DNA of 64,000 nucleotides from Halicephalobus mephisto (taxonomy: Eukaryota > Nematoda > Chromadorea > Rhabditida > Panagrolaimidae): positions 496,001 through 560,000 of the forward strand of contig SWDT01000092.1 in NCBI GenBank assembly GCA_009193035.1, given 5' to 3'. Below are positions 33,278 to 46,686 of this stretch, one piece after another. Each line of letters opens with the position of its first letter. The first letter of the stretch is position 1. The notes below the pieces were generated by a model. It was not told the DNA's origin and did no database searches. It saw only the letters and a list, made by a program, of their open reading frames with translations. Both the position numbers and the translations under genes were made by a program.

Positions 33278-34831
33278 TTATTCTTCCTGCTTGGTCGGTT
33301 CTGTTGAATTTTCAGAAGCGACTTCGTCCTTTTGTTCTTCTTCTCCAGGCTCCTCGATAACGTCACCCGTCTGTTCTTGCGGAATGTAAGGAGGAGCTTG
33401 TGAAGCAATGGCCGGGAGGTAGGAAGGCTGGTGGCTCTGGTACATCTGAAAACCATCACTGAATTCAATCTTTACAAGCAACAACAAACCTCAGCATTCA
33501 TGTATTGATTAGGAGGGATATATCCCTGGATAAACTGTCCATCCATCGATTGCACATACGATGGAATGTACGGATTCTGGACGTAGTAAGGAACATTCTG
33601 TCCGTTATGCTGCATTGAAACAGTAGTGTCCATCGTTGTAGAAGAACCATTCGTGACGACAGGGGTGATGGAAAGACTCTGTTGCATCTGACTCGTCAGA
33701 GCATTGATATCAGCCGTCGGATAATTAGCGTTGGGCAAAAGAGGAGTTGTCATAAGCGGAAATTGGGGATTCAATTGCATGTAAGGGAAGGGGTTGTTCA
33801 CTCCGTTGGATGGAGGGAAGAAAATTGGAGGACTCAGAATTGCATCCATTTGAGGACGACCAGGATACTGAAATTTCATATATAATTTACATATAAATAC
33901 ACAACTTACGTCGTAATTACTATGACGAGACCCGTAATATCCAGTGATTCCACCACTGTGGCTCGTTCGAGATCTGACTTTGCGAGCACTGTCAGCGAAT
34001 TTGACAAGTAATGGCTCTGAATTCTCATCCAGAGATTTGCCATTATATTTGGCGATAATTTTGTCACAGCATTCTTTGCTGTCCATTCGAGCAAATCCGA
34101 CTCCACGACTGTTTCCATCGGCATTACGGAGAATCCGAGTACTGATAACCAGTCCTTCAGATTCCAGTAATTCCTGCAGCATCTGTTCACTGTAATCTAT
34201 CGGAAGATTCGCAATGTAGAGATTTGTCGGATCCTGCTCTTGTTGCTTAGCCATCTGAGCTTGGATATTGTTCTCGGCCAGAGCTTTGACAGCAGCTTGA
34301 GCAGCTTCTGCTGTCTCAAAGTCCACGAAGCCATATCCCTTGCAACGGTTCGTTGTCTTATCCATAATCGCTTTTGTCGAAACGATCTTGCCGTAAGGTT
34401 CACAGAGAGCACGCAGCTGATCATCAGTAGTATCCGGTTCTAGTCCTCGGATGTAGAGATTTGTCTCACTCAATTGTGTCTCATTTCGAGAAGTACGGTC
34501 AGTATGGTAGGAGCTCACTGAGCCACTGTAGCTGCTGTGTCGATCGTTTCGATGAACCCGATCAGAACGAGACCCATAACTGTTGAAGCTGTTGTTGCCA
34601 TACGAAGAGGAATAGTTAGAGTTGCAACGTTGTCTTCCATGCCCGTTAGAGGAGATTGACTGAAACTATTTCGTAATTTCAATATAAAAAAGTAAAACCA
34701 ACGCTAGGTTGAGAAAATATAGCTGAGGACTGTTCAGAACAGCCGTTTTGTGGAATGTGCATGTAAGCAGAGGAAGTGGCTTGATTATTGACAGCTGTGG
34801 CGTAGTTTTCTGATACAACAGAATCGGCCAT
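33278..34831 (-). CDS. sup-26: RNA-binding protein, SUP-26 / RBMS family (two RRMs)
   Basis: Four exons: 34831-34703, 34659-33910, 33867-33490 and 33445-33278. Total 1425 nt, 474 aa. RRM1 (about residues 109-182) has RNP2 NLYIRGL and RNP1 [11 protein letters not shown]2 (about 187-266) has NLYIANL and RGVGFARM. The [20 protein letters not shown] stretch is characteristic of the RBMS (single-stranded-interacting) family, whose C. elegans member is SUP-26. The rest is low complexity: a Ser/Tyr/Asn-rich N-terminus and a Pro/Gln/Tyr-rich C-terminus ending in an acidic tail. Family members bind 3' UTRs and repress translation. The first exon begins MADSVVSEN. The upstream 2.4 kb lacks genes and may hold the promoter or 5' UTR exons. 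Confidence 0.9.
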
Positions 34832-37261
34832 TTTTGTAGAATACAAAAAGGAATTACAAAGATAATCGAAGAAATAGAATACAAATTTAGGATTGTTCCT
34901 GTGGTGCTATATCATGGGCGGCACCTGGACACGAGTCTGCCAAAAGTAAAAATATCGGCAATCGTGCCAATCAAACGTCTGTTGACGTTTTCACCTCAGG
35001 CGAAGTAACTGCACCCTCGATTACCTGAAAATAGAAATATCAACCTGTTCCGGATTCGACACTAGATATAAACAACGGATCAAAGGAAAATTAAAAACAG
35101 CTGACTGGGGTCAATACTTGTGGAAATACATAACTTCGATGAAACGAAAAACAATCAATCGAAACTGATAGGAAACAAAAATGGAATATTATGCTTGGTA
35201 GTCGTTACGTGAAAAAATAACAAAGGAAACTTCACAGAATAGCCAAGTGTCAATCGTTCGCATACGCCCAAGCAGTCAGCGACATGCGCGGATCAATCAT
35301 TTTTGATTCATCCACCCAGCATCATATTCCTCTCTATAACGTCCTCTGTCGGACTGATCGCGCTTTCAACAATAATATGGGAACACGCACAGAGTATCCG
35401 GTCAACTTTCAAGACTGCCGAACGGATGCCAAAACGATCGACCGATTATTTCAAATAGTTCAGCTCACATGCGATCACATTTTCGCATCTCGCGCCGCAC
35501 ACACTTCAGTTTCATTTCGGCTACCCCAAACAACAACTCAATTGGGCAAGCACGAAAGCAAAGCGTATGGATACTCGGACTAACGAGCTGGCGAACCAGA
35601 GAAAAACAGAACATACCAAGGAGCAAACAACGGATCGGAAAGAACGTCAAAAGATGGAGAAAGAAGACAGTCAGCTCGGAAGGTTTGGAATACCGCCGCA
35701 CAACTGAGTCGCGAAAAACGAGGACAGAACAGTTGAGGTGGTAGCAGGCAAGCGTGTTAGTCGCGCAAACCCCCTAACACGCTGTCTCGCTATTTTTCAG
35801 AAAAGCAGGACCCTTCGGCCTTGGACTGCTTACCAACGGCCGTTGCTGCTGGCAGTGGTGTTTGACCCGGCGAACAAACAGCTTGTTGAAAATTTCAGCG
35901 ATAGAGAAACAGAAAGAAAGTGAAAAAAAAGCATTTTTGCACTCCAATAAATGACAATCGCGAATCCTAACAAAAGCAAAAAATAAGGATAAGTGATTGC
36001 TGACAGTCAAGACCATACAGAGGTGAACTGACTTAGTCATCCTCCAGCTGCAAGCATTCCGGATGTCCCTATCACGGGGACGAGTCACTTTCCTCCGAAC
36101 GGGCCGTAACTTATATGGAAAAAACGCAAGGCGTTCCGGAAAGTCGCTTTTTTAGAACTAATAACTTTACGAATCCAAACGGATTTTGAAAATCTTTTGT
36201 TAAGCTCGGATAACCCTCCTACTTTATGATTGAAAAACATTATAAAATTAAAAATTAATTTCAGAAACAAGGAATTTTATCGCTTTCGAACAAACAAGTC
36301 TCAGAATAGAATGCCAGGATTTGAAAACTACTCTTTATGACCTAAGGGGATCCTTGCATTTTGGATTTTTCAATGAAAATTACTTTGAATTTTATCATTT
36401 TTCACATTAAATCAATTAGTAAATTTATTTTTAAAAATCACGAAAATTCACAAACATCCACTGAATCAAGGTGATTTCGAATTGGGATTTTTTAGGACAT
36501 CTTGTATAGTGGTCATTGTGAGTATTGCGAAATTCGGGAAAAATTGACAAAAATGTCAACGAAATCGAATGCAGAGTTTTGCGAGAAAAAGAAACGCGGA
36601 AAAAAGTAATCCTCCAATATTGGCGTTGAGCCAGGTTGATGGTAAGACAGTTTCTTTGAAGTGATTGATACAAATCAGGGGCTGTCTCTACCAGGTATGT
36701 AGGCCGTTTGTCTTTTGGAAGAAGAAAAAACAATTGTTGCAAAAGTTGCTACCGGAGACCACGGAAACGAGGAGATTTATCCTTTGGCTTATTTTAGGAA
36801 GAAAAACATTTTCAACAATGGCTTCTTCGGCGTTTGGATGAGTTTGGTTGTTTTTCGTTTTCTTGCCCTTGAGCAAATTGCGAACAAAAAAGATATCAAA
36901 AAGGATATCCACGGATGGACAGTTTCGCGATTGGAGAACTGATAAAAACAAGAATGACAAAATTAAAGAAAATCATCGATTGACACGAGAAACCCTGTAG
37001 ATTCTCTAACTCGATGACCATTCCAAGCAACAGATAAAGCGATGAACAAGCCAGGACTCACCTAGTTCTCTACGACCAGCTGTGTCGACTGGAAATCGCC
37101 AGCTGTGAAGGAACGAGGAAAACGAACAAACAGCTTCGTTTATTGCACGTGATTTTTTTCGGATACAAGTTTTTTTCAAACAAATTGAGGAATGTTTTTG
37201 GATTTAATAAATATAGTTTAAAAATGATGAATCTATGAAAGAAAATTTTCTGATTAAGATT
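34832..37261. other. Gene-free region upstream of the SUP-26-like gene
   Basis: About 2.4 kb. The part from 35250 to 36100 is richer in GC than its surroundings. Frames are short and none shows a family motif. It probably includes the promoter and 5' UTR of the SUP-26-like gene. A minus-strand AATAAA (TTTATT at 37139-37144) belongs to the Patched-related gene on the right. Confidence 0.4.
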
Positions 37262-40200
37262 CTAAACGAATCGACGTGATCGAAGAGGCGATACTGAATA
37301 AGGCAACATAGAAGATGACGGAGGACCGTGTGGATAACGCTGATTGTTGACGAGATACTGGCGCCATCCAGGCATCTCCATATCACGGTCGTAACGGAAG
37401 TATTCATCTCTTGGGAAACCTCTGTGATAAGAAGGATAGCCCGTCGATATCGGATGACCCCCTCCATGGGCAAAGTCCCTCAATGGAAGGGCTGGTCGAC
37501 TCATCGGTGTCTGAAAATTGCTTTGATTTTCACTTTTATCACTATTACTCACCGGAGACTCGGGTTCCTCGTAAATTTGCTCTTCATTTACGTCAGAACC
37601 TCTTCTTCTGTTAACGGTTCGTCTGTCGTTTCTCGGAGTCTGATGTCTCGATGGAATGCTTGTAGAACGTCCTCGACGTGAATCAATAGACTAAAAAATT
37701 TTCTATTTTCCACCGTTGATTGTAAACACACCTTTATATCGCCGTTGTCAGTAAAGTCAGAAACAGCTGCATATCGGTCATTTCGCTTTCTCCTCGCCAT
37801 GGTGGTCGGGTCTTCGAGAGGAGTCGGAGGGGCCATGATCATTCTGTGGGAGTTCAGACTGTGACCGTAACCGATAGCTTTTGAAGTACAGGTCCCAGAG
37901 GGGATGAAAAAGATACTCTCTGCCGATTGCTCAGCAATGTTACATTCTGTTTCATCGCAGATCTTGTTCATCGACAGACAACAGAGATTGAGAGCACTGG
38001 CGAAGAAGATCATCAAAGTCGGAAGGAAGAAGAGGAAGGTTATCAAAGCTGCTACGGCGATGATTGCGAACATTTTGTAAATATCGAGAAGAACAGGGAT
38101 CTTCAGTAGCAGAAGAGGAGAGAAAAGAATCAGAGGGGCGATGGAGGCGAAGAAACTCGGGACCAAAGCACACTAGATTTTAAAATTCTGTAATTTCAAA
38201 AAATAATAATCTCACCTGGAAGGCGTATTGAGTCTTCAACACCGGGGTGTACTGTTTGGGTCCAGCACTACAGTAGGAATATGCAAACAGAATCACAATG
38301 GATGCAATCAGGAAATTTCCCAACAATGCTGTAACTAAGGTCACAATATTCAAGGACACCCCAAGATGAACAGCTCCAGCGACGACAGCCATGTCCGCGA
38401 TGAAACTTCCGAAGAACTGACAAATGGCTAAAGCCGGGTTACTGTAAAGGATAAGACAAGCAATGGTGATTATGGCTGCAATGACAGTATAGATAGTGAG
38501 CATTGTGGGGATGATCTGGATGTCATGCTGAAGAGAAGGCAAAAACGGGGCTTTGACTGACATTGGTAAACCGACAGTTCTGGCCCGTTGAAGTAGGCCA
38601 TTTACGAGGGGCTGTCGTTCCAGAATTCCTTTGGGGGTAAGTTCTAAGTACATCCTCGATTTCACAATTTGGGTTTGGAATTTGTCGAAGATAATGTCGC
38701 TGGAGTACTTCCTATATGCTTCAGTCTCCAGGAACACGTAACTGACGACGGGAACTATGGTTTCCTGCAAAGACGGCATCTGTATCTCGTAGAAGCGATA
38801 AATGAACTCACTGGATTGATATCATATATCGTTTGTCGTTGGAATCTCTCGAAATCTGAGAGCCAACTGACAGCCTTATTGGCATATCTCTGTTCCAACG
38901 CCCATTTCAACATGTGGAGAATTTCTCCTCGACGTTGATGGTCGTAGTAATCGAGGGGTTCTTCGATGGTGATCTCGAGATAGTTGTCGCTGTTAGGGAA
39001 AGATTCCCGATAACGCTGCATGTAGATGTTTGAAGCACTGTTGGAGGACACAAAGTCTTCTTCCTTCAGAGAAATGTTGAAATTCCAGAGACCGTATATG
39101 GCAAACATCAAATAGCAAGCAAGGAAGAAAGAACATCCTGTTCTAACGCTGGAGCTGGCTAGGACACCTCCAATTCGGCGGGATAATTGAGGTTTCAAGT
39201 CTGTTAATTTCTCATGAAGAATCCCGGAGGTCATTTCGTCGAAATCAGGCACGAATTTGTCTGAAAAATCCACGATAACTGGTGAATTGACGAGTGAAAC
39301 GAACTAGTAAAAGTCTTATCTCCGTCTTTGCAGCAATGGAACCATTTGACTCCTTCAGCCTCCGTTCTTCCCGATTTGTAAAGGGATACTGTAATCGACA
39401 ACAGTGCAAAAGCAAGAAGAGCAGTGAATCCAGCGCCAGTAACAAGGAGAACGTGAGCAATATAGACGTTGGGAGATACAACACTCGTTATCACTAAAAT
39501 GTTGTTTTACTTTTTATGATTGTATTTATTTGACTTACCACAGGCACAAACCAAAGTAATCAACCCCATGATCATACAAGGCCCGTCCCAGCTCGCAATG
39601 AAAGCTATTTTCTCGACCGGATGAAGGGCTGTCATCGAGTACCTCGACCAAGTTGACTGGTAACTGTAGAAAAACAGAATCCCAACGGCAGAGATGACGA
39701 AAGCAGCAGGAAAAGCTGCGGCATTGAATTCATTGAGTGACACAATGGAGTACCCAGTGGCGATGGATAAAATGATGATAAAAGCCATCTGGAGCCCAAT
39801 CCAGGGACGACTTGTGTAGCTGTTACATCTGGAGCAGATTACTATACAGAAAATGATCAGTAAAAATCCCGACATGACCAGCTGACCATGAACAGCCGTG
39901 AAAGCGGTTATAATGTCACTGGCATACTGTCTAGCACTCCAGAAGCTGATATCGACTTCATCTCCGATGGAAGAAGCAGAGATGTTGCTGATCATGTTTC
40001 GCAACGATATTTCGTATTGCTCGAACACTCTCTCATTCAAGTTGTCCTTCAACTTGAGCTTGGCAATAATACTTTCGGCTTTTTGTATAACATTATCTGA
40101 ATCCAGTTGACAACCTCCAAGAAGATTCCCCAGATAGAATTTCGTCATGTTGTACTTCGACACTGCCTCAGGGGTCAGAGAAGACTCAGGATATTTTAAG

Positions 40201-41247
40201 TTCAGCTCCTTCCTATGAAGCAACTTTGCTCCAAGGTCGGATTCCTGACAGTTCTCTCTACAAATACTCGTCCATTTATTCGTCTCAGGAACCAGGAGTT
40301 TTGCTTGATCCATAGAAGCAGAATAAAGGGAGAGTATCGATTTGTCGAGGACACTGTCGTAATTGCTTCTGAAATTCGTTTTTGATTCTTATTTTACAGT
40401 GAAAATGATGACCTTGGACTGATTATGAACGCAAATTCCGCTTGAGAAGAGCGCCGAATCGCGTCAAATGCGGGATTGGATGAATTGAAATTCGTCGCGG
40501 AATTTACCATTGATCGAAGACCGATGACGGATTTTTGAGTTGTAATCGTAGGATCAGGCTGGGAAATGAAACTGCCAAAGGGAACTTTGATAGTGATTCT
40601 GTCACTACAGAAGAAGGACACCGAGAGGGTTATCCCTGCCAGCAGAATTGGAGTCAACTAAAAAGTAAATTTTCAACAATTAAATTAGAATAATTATTTT
40701 ACAGTAAACAAAGTTCCGTATTCCTCGACGGTTTTCCCGATGTGAAAGAGGATTCTTCTGATGCCGACTTCGAGAAATCTGAAAGCTTGGAGTTTGTAGA
40801 TTTGGCCCTTTCTCTGGATTTTCTTCCTCTGCTGGTAGGTATCCGTGGCGAAGACCAATGGAGTTATCTTCTCTGATCCGGCCACGTAGTGACAAACTTT
40901 CATGTTCTTCGTCTTCTCCAGAGTACCGACGACTTTGTAGGTCTTCTGCTCCCCGGAATCCGAGTTCTCAGCAGGGTCGTCTGGTTCTGATTTCTGTTTC
41001 TTGACTTCATCCTGGAAGTTTCGTTTTATTCTATAACAGAATTGAAACACATACAGTATTCAATTTATCGATGGATTTGTACTTGGTAGAAGACCCGCTG
41101 TCTTCTTCTGAGCGACTCTGCAATAAAAAATAAGAAAAATTTAAAATTCTGACAAACCGAGTTCGTGGACGAGTTTCCAGCTCCGAGAGGAGGATCAGGG
41201 ACCTCTACCGTAGTCTTCGAGGAACTCATGTCCGAGACCTGCAACAT
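37262..41247 (-). CDS. Patched-related membrane protein (RND superfamily, sterol-sensing domain)
   Basis: Eleven exons: 41247-41158, 41117-41055, 41011-40703, 40657-40413, 40368-39539, 39493-39305, 39260-38812, 38764-38216, 38172-37732, 37690-37553 and 37510-37262. Total 3552 nt, 1183 aa. The layout is cytosolic N-terminus, first helix (LTPILLAGITLSVSFF), a large lumenal loop, then a sterol-sensing helix block from about residue 440 (HGQLVMSGFLLIIFCIVICS onwards). A linker, another helix (CSFFLACYLMFAIYGL), a second lumenal loop and five more helices follow, ending in an Arg/Pro-rich tail. This is the Patched/PTR/PTCHD plan; nematodes have many such proteins with roles in cuticle and apical matrix trafficking. 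The exact subfamily is unsure. The first exon could start at 41229 instead. Intron 10 (37552-37511) is 42 nt, stop-free and in frame. Confidence 0.85.
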
Positions 41248-43015
41248 CCAACTTATTTATCCCGATCGACATGTTTCCTTGTTGCAAAAAATCACGATTT
41301 ACAAAAACCAAAATAGAAGACAAATGGCCACTGGATGCAACGGATATGACACAGAAAAGTGTGAAATCGACCAAAATTTGTTTGTGCGGAGCCATATACC
41401 AGGAATTCCTGTGGTCTCAGTCTCGAAGGAGGTTCTCGATGACGAGAAATGACAGAACGGACGGGCAATTACGGCGAGTCGCCGTTCAAATTCGTGACCT
41501 GATTATCTGATACTCCAATGTTTCTCCTACTTTTCATCTTCTTCCGTGCACACAAAAACAATAAAGTTACCGCTATTTTGGCACCTGGTAACAGGAACTC
41601 CCTAAAATTGTTGAATTCTTCAAATTTTCGAATATCGTATTCAACAATTTCAGTTTGAATATGAATTTAATGTTTTATTTTTAAAATTAAATTAATAAAC
41701 ACATCTATTACGATATGAAACTACTATTTCTGATTCGACAGATGACAAAATTAATAAAAATTATCAAAATCAGAATTTGTGTTTGACGAATCTCAGTAAT
41801 CCAATTCCCCAATTTGGAATTCGCACTTCTTAGTTGAATCATCTCTTCAGGGTGCAATGCTCATCCTGACTCCCGCAAAATCAACAACACATTCATCAGA
41901 CAACCTTGATCTTTGTGGATTATTCATTCAGTAAAATCTGAAATTTCCTCCAGTTTAGAACTAGAATAGTCGGAGAAGACCCTTTGGATTTCTAGTAATC
42001 ATAAATGTACTTTTTATTTTTTCAAAAAACGAAAAGTCAAAAAATTGCTCAAATCCAGTTCTGGAATACGTTCCTCCGAGATCCAAGCTTCTAATTCTGT
42101 CTCAGATTGCAAATTATGAGGTTTTAAAATTTCAAAATTATCAGTAAATTTGACTTTTTGAAGGTCTTACAAAAGAACCCATCCTATATTATCATAAAAT
42201 TTTTATTTTTCGAGTTATCCAGAATTTTCATTTTTCAGAAATATAATCAAAAACGTTTTTTGATCAATTTCATTTTCAAAGTTATTTTTTATAAAAAAAT
42301 AATTTTCAACCAGGACATGCGGATTTTTATTTTTTGTAATTTTTATTTCTTGTGCAAATATTTACCAAAAATGGAACATTGACCATGACGTTTTTCCTTT
42401 TTATAAATGAACCGGAGTAGTTTGACGAAAATTAGCCCTTAGGACAAATAACGTTGAAAAAAATATAATTTGAATTTTTGCTAAAATTAAACAAAAAATT
42501 AACATTTTTACTTGAAAATTGCATCAAACTCATATAACTATGACTCGACAGATTTATACAGAATTTTAATTTTGCCACAGAATGTTAAACTTTCCTCTGC
42601 AACCTTTTAAAAACTAAATTTGGTGTTTTTCAGAGGAGTTCTAATGATAAAATTACCAATTCTGTAACTTTTTGAAAACTATTCAAAAGTAATTTAAAAA
42701 AATTTAAATTTTTGCTTTAAAAAATTCAATTATTAATTTTTATTAATCTCATCCATATTACCGAGAAAGGCACAAGTATTGCAGGATAAACGTCGTGCAG
42801 GTGGCGGTGATTTCTCTAAAGGAATGCTGTACAAATATGATCACACATGGTTTCCATATCGAAACCCGCATGAATAAATAACTGAAATTACGAAAAGGAA
42901 ACCATGGGGTGATGATCAGAGATGACTAGAAAAATGCAAGTCCAAAGCTGTAATCAGGAATGCTTGTAAAAATAAACTTGACTTCAGACCTTTGAGTTAA
43001 AATTTGTCTTTTCGG
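41248..43015. other. Intergenic, AT-rich
   Basis: About 1.8 kb between the 5' end of the Patched-related gene and the 3' end of the galactosyltransferase gene. It has long A/T runs and no recognisable gene, RNA or repeat. Confidence 0.45.
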
Positions 43016-44406
43016 TTAGGACCCAGATTCTGGTGATTTTGTTTGGTCTTTTTTTGGTGTATCTTTAGGTTTTGAAGATTCGGGATTATCTGCTTTTTTC
43101 TCTTCTGATGGTGCTGTAGAGTCTATCTTATCAGTTCCCTCGACAGAGTTGGTCTCTATCAACTTAGGTAAATCTTCCAACTTTTTCTTGAAAACATCAT
43201 CGGCCCCCATATTCGAGATAGACATGGCATAAGCAGCCCTGATCAATTTCTCATTACTGAATTTCGATCTCTTCAACTCATCCAAACTGGTGTCGGCCCC
43301 GAATGGTCGAAGGTGGTAAATCAAATACTCTAGCACGTACATGAGGTTAGCATTCACGTAATGAAAGGAGATTGCGTAGTCAGAACAGCACCCTGGTCCC
43401 TGATCCATGGGATAGTAGATATATTGCCAGAACCAAAAGCTGGGATCGACGTGGCCGGGGATGAGATGATGCTCTGGAACAAATGGAAGGAATCTGTGAT
43501 GACCTTCGGCGTCTCTGGAATCACCAGCTTTGACACCAAGTTTTTCGAGACATTTTCCCATTTCGGCATCCTCTGCTCCTCCTTCACCAGGAGAGCATTT
43601 GGTAGGGTCTGGGATTCCTTTGGTGACAAAAGCATCCAGAGCAGCTCTACTAAGAACGTATCCGGCTCCTCCGCTCATGTAACCTTGTTTCGTGAACGGT
43701 TTGAATTTACAACCGAAGAAAATCGGTTCTGATGGATTATGTGGCATCAGTAAGAACCGCAGATTTTCAACCACCACATAAGTATCATCATCAGCTTTGA
43801 GGAACCAATCATAGTCATTCTGAAATGGCGGAAATATAAAGCCGAACAAAGCAGATAAAGATCCCACCAGATAATGCTCGTGGATATATGAGAATGCACC
43901 TTTTGTCTTTGCCCAAAGATGATCTCTACCTTCCGAAATGTTCAAATTAATGGCAGGGAAGGAATCATCTTTTTCAGACGACATGAAGATGTATTTGTTA
44001 CATCTTCTACTCCAAGTCGCTTTTACATGTATCGCTCGTTTGTCATGGTTTTGCTTACCAGTTAATATCCAGCAGAATATTCTCACTCGTTTTGCAATCT
44101 CCTGAGCCAAGGCATCGTTGTCTAAAATAATAGAGAAACAATGAATAAGAACAAAAAGTAAAACTCACGATGACCAGACTCGTTTCCGTGAAAATGAATG
44201 GCTTTTTCTGGAGCTTCTGCGTCATTCACATCGGATTCCTCATGGGCATCATGATGATGCTCTACATGTGGAGGAGCAACCCGGAAATACCTCAAGGGTG
44301 TTACATCATTTGATATCCCATAGGGACCAAGCAAAAACGAGATGCAAAACCCGATGACTATTCCGAAAAGAATGTTAATCACGGCCGAATGTCCGACTCG
44401 TGCCAT
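43016..44406 (-). CDS. C1GALT1: Core-1 beta-1,3-galactosyltransferase-like (C1GALT1 family, GT31)
   Basis: Three exons: 44406-44169, 44121-43868 and 43819-43016. Total 1296 nt, 431 aa. Type II Golgi topology: a short N-terminus, one signal-anchor ([19 protein letters not shown]) and a His/Glu-rich stem. The catalytic domain has [12 protein letters not shown], the metal-binding DxD motif in [21 protein letters not shown], the Glu/Asp-rich [13 protein letters not shown] and [12 protein letters not shown]. These are all C1GALT1 landmarks. The enzyme adds galactose to GalNAc-Ser/Thr (core-1, T antigen). The C-terminal 60 residues are a Lys/Pro/Ser-rich extension not present in vertebrate C1GALT1. 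The 48-nt intron at 43867-43820 is stop-free and in frame; removing it restores a [10 protein letters not shown] context normal for the family. Confidence 0.92.
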
Positions 44407-44793
44407 CCCGTCTTGTAAAAAAATACTTGGTAATTACCACTACAGCATAATAAGCAATCGATGAAGTTCCAACGAGATTATAAGATGGAATGAAAAAAGC
44501 GGACTCTAAAATGTCCACGATCTCTTTTCTTTCGCGGCAGGAGAGATTGTTTACTTTTCGGACTGCAGTTGTTTCTGTCCGGACTCAAGGCCAGTTCTAA
44601 AATGACAGATTGCATCCCGGAATTGTTTATAACTGGGTGCTATTCTCGAAGAAACTAGACAATAATGATCGAAATAACTTCAGTTGTTAACTTTTTATTC
44701 CTCATCAATATCACTGGCAAAAAATCAATCTAATAGAAGCCTAAGCGATAAATTAACTACCCGTGAATCCGCCAGATAGTACTGCGGAATTGA
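44407..44793. other. Intergenic
   Basis: Spacer of 387 bp upstream of the galactosyltransferase start and past the carboxylesterase A stop. Probable promoter; no defined site recognised. Confidence 0.4.
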
Positions 44794-46686
44794 TTAGAGT
44801 TTACCTTGCTCACGTATTGGGGAGTTTTCGCTTAAATCTTGCTTGAATCCGTTAGTTTGTTTTTCTTGATTTTGAACAGCTTCGCGAATTAATGAACGCC
44901 ATATCAACGGACGACCATCGCTGAAGTTTTCACAAATCCGAGTCTTGTCCAGGTTGATCGACAGATACTTGAGGGTATCATCAGGAGTCAACGGCTTCCA
45001 GATCTGGGGGGAACTTTCAGGTCCGTTAGGGTTGCTGAACTCAATATATATTCAGAGATCAATAACGTCAGACAAGACTTACTCATATTTGGCGAAATTG
45101 GTGAAGTAGGTCGTGAACAGTTCGATTACCTTCAAGTCATCCTCATTTGCATGGAACTTGGCAATGACTCCCTTCTTGAAGAGGTAGGGAAGTTCGCTTC
45201 CATGAGTTGCGCCCTTGAAAGGAAGAGCGAATCCAAGTAGACCAAACCCATTGGGATTACAGTACTCAAAACAATACTGATAAACAGTATGACCCAATTG
45301 AGTCATAGTATCAGCGTAATTCCAAACACCGTTGTTGATGAAGACGTCAGAAACAATCTGAAATAGTCAACTACTGAAGACAAGTCTGAAAATTAATCCT
45401 TGCCTTGACGGCGACCTTGTTCAAGTCTTTCTTGCTGTTCTGGTTGGTTCCGCGGATGTAAATGTCAAGCAGTTTCTTCTTGATTTCCTCGGTATCACGG
45501 ATCTTGTGTTGGATCAATTCTCGTTCAATCAGCTTCTCTGCTTCTTGATGAATGTTCATTCTCGGAGGACGAAGTGCGATAAACAGCAATCCTTCGTGTT
45601 CAGTCACTCCTGTCATGATTATCTTCTTTGGAGCTTCTTTACGGAGTTCATCGTATGGTTTTGGGAAGAAGTCTCCGTCGTAGATTGGAGTCAGATCGAG
45701 TTTCCCATTGCGATTGACCTTCGAACTTCCAAAAACTCCGCATTCAAGAGCACTGGCTGGAACGGTCCGGAGAAATTCAAAAGGAGATTCGTTCTCCTTG
45801 GTTGAATTGAAGCCTTGTTTTACAGCATAATCCAAACAAACTTGTTTTACATGTTTTTTATCATTCTCAGTAAACGTGCATAAAGCCGTTCCTCCCATCG
45901 GAATGACTTTCTTGAACAAGTTTTGGGAATGAGGAGAGAGGGTAAGGAAGTCCACAGAAGCTCCTCCAGCAGATTGACCAAAGATCGTGACATTATCGGG
46001 ATTGCCGTTGAAAGCACGGATGTTGTCATGAATCCATTGGAGAGCCATCGTCTGGTCCCAAAGTCCGATGTTAGAAGGGATATCATCACCAGCACTGAAT
46101 CCAAAGAATCCCAGACGATAATTGATCGTAACTATAATAACGTCCTTGGTGCAAAGTGCTCTAAACAGAGGATATGGATAAAAAAAAACGAAAATAGAAC
46201 ATACTCGCATATTCCGTGTTCGCCATAATGAGCACTAGAATGGACAGAAAAACCCCCTCCATGGATAAACATCATCACAGCAAAGCCATCTGGTTGTCCG
46301 ACACTTTCAGGAGACCAATCAGGGGCGAAAACATTGAGATGAAGACAATCCTCTCCTTTTTCGGCAGTACGATTCAGCTTCTCTATTAGGAGTTCTTCAT
46401 GAGGACAACGATGTCCGAATTCCTGACAATTCTTAACATCGGACCATTTTTCAGCTGGTTGGGGTTTCTGGAAGTGAGGTGATCGTGAAAAACAAAATAT
46501 TAAAAATAAACCAACTTGAAACCGGAGTTCTTTTACTGGCTGTTTTGCATAGGGAATTCCGAGAAATGCTTCAACTGAACCGTTTGAAAACTCGTATTTT
46601 CGTCCTTTAATATGTCCGGTTTGGATTTCAACAACTTTAGAATCTGTCCAAGAAGCAGAAAGAAATCTAGAAGCAACAGCTCCCAT
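44794..46686 (-). CDS. Carboxylesterase A (alpha/beta-hydrolase, COesterase family)
   Basis: Five exons: 46686-46516, 46467-46205, 46160-45404, 45357-45083 and 45034-44794. Total 1707 nt, 568 aa. The nucleophile Ser208 lies in [11 protein letters not shown], the acidic residue in TGVTEHEGL and the His in FKGATHGSELPY, so the triad is complete. There is no signal peptide. Instead the protein starts MGAVASRF, an N-myristoylation consensus (Gly2, Ser6). Some nematode gut esterases have such N-termini, suggesting membrane attachment on the cytosolic side. Intron 3 has a GC-AG boundary (AAG|GCAAGG, 45403-45358). Intron 1 is 48 nt, in frame and stop-free. Its closest relative here is carboxylesterase B, transcribed in the opposite direction 814 bp away. 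Confidence 0.9.

Noticed and set aside
35284..35923. Overlapping frames in the GC-richer region upstream of the SUP-26-like gene
   Set aside because: Short, mutually overlapping on both strands, no conserved motif. Probably promoter or UTR sequence.
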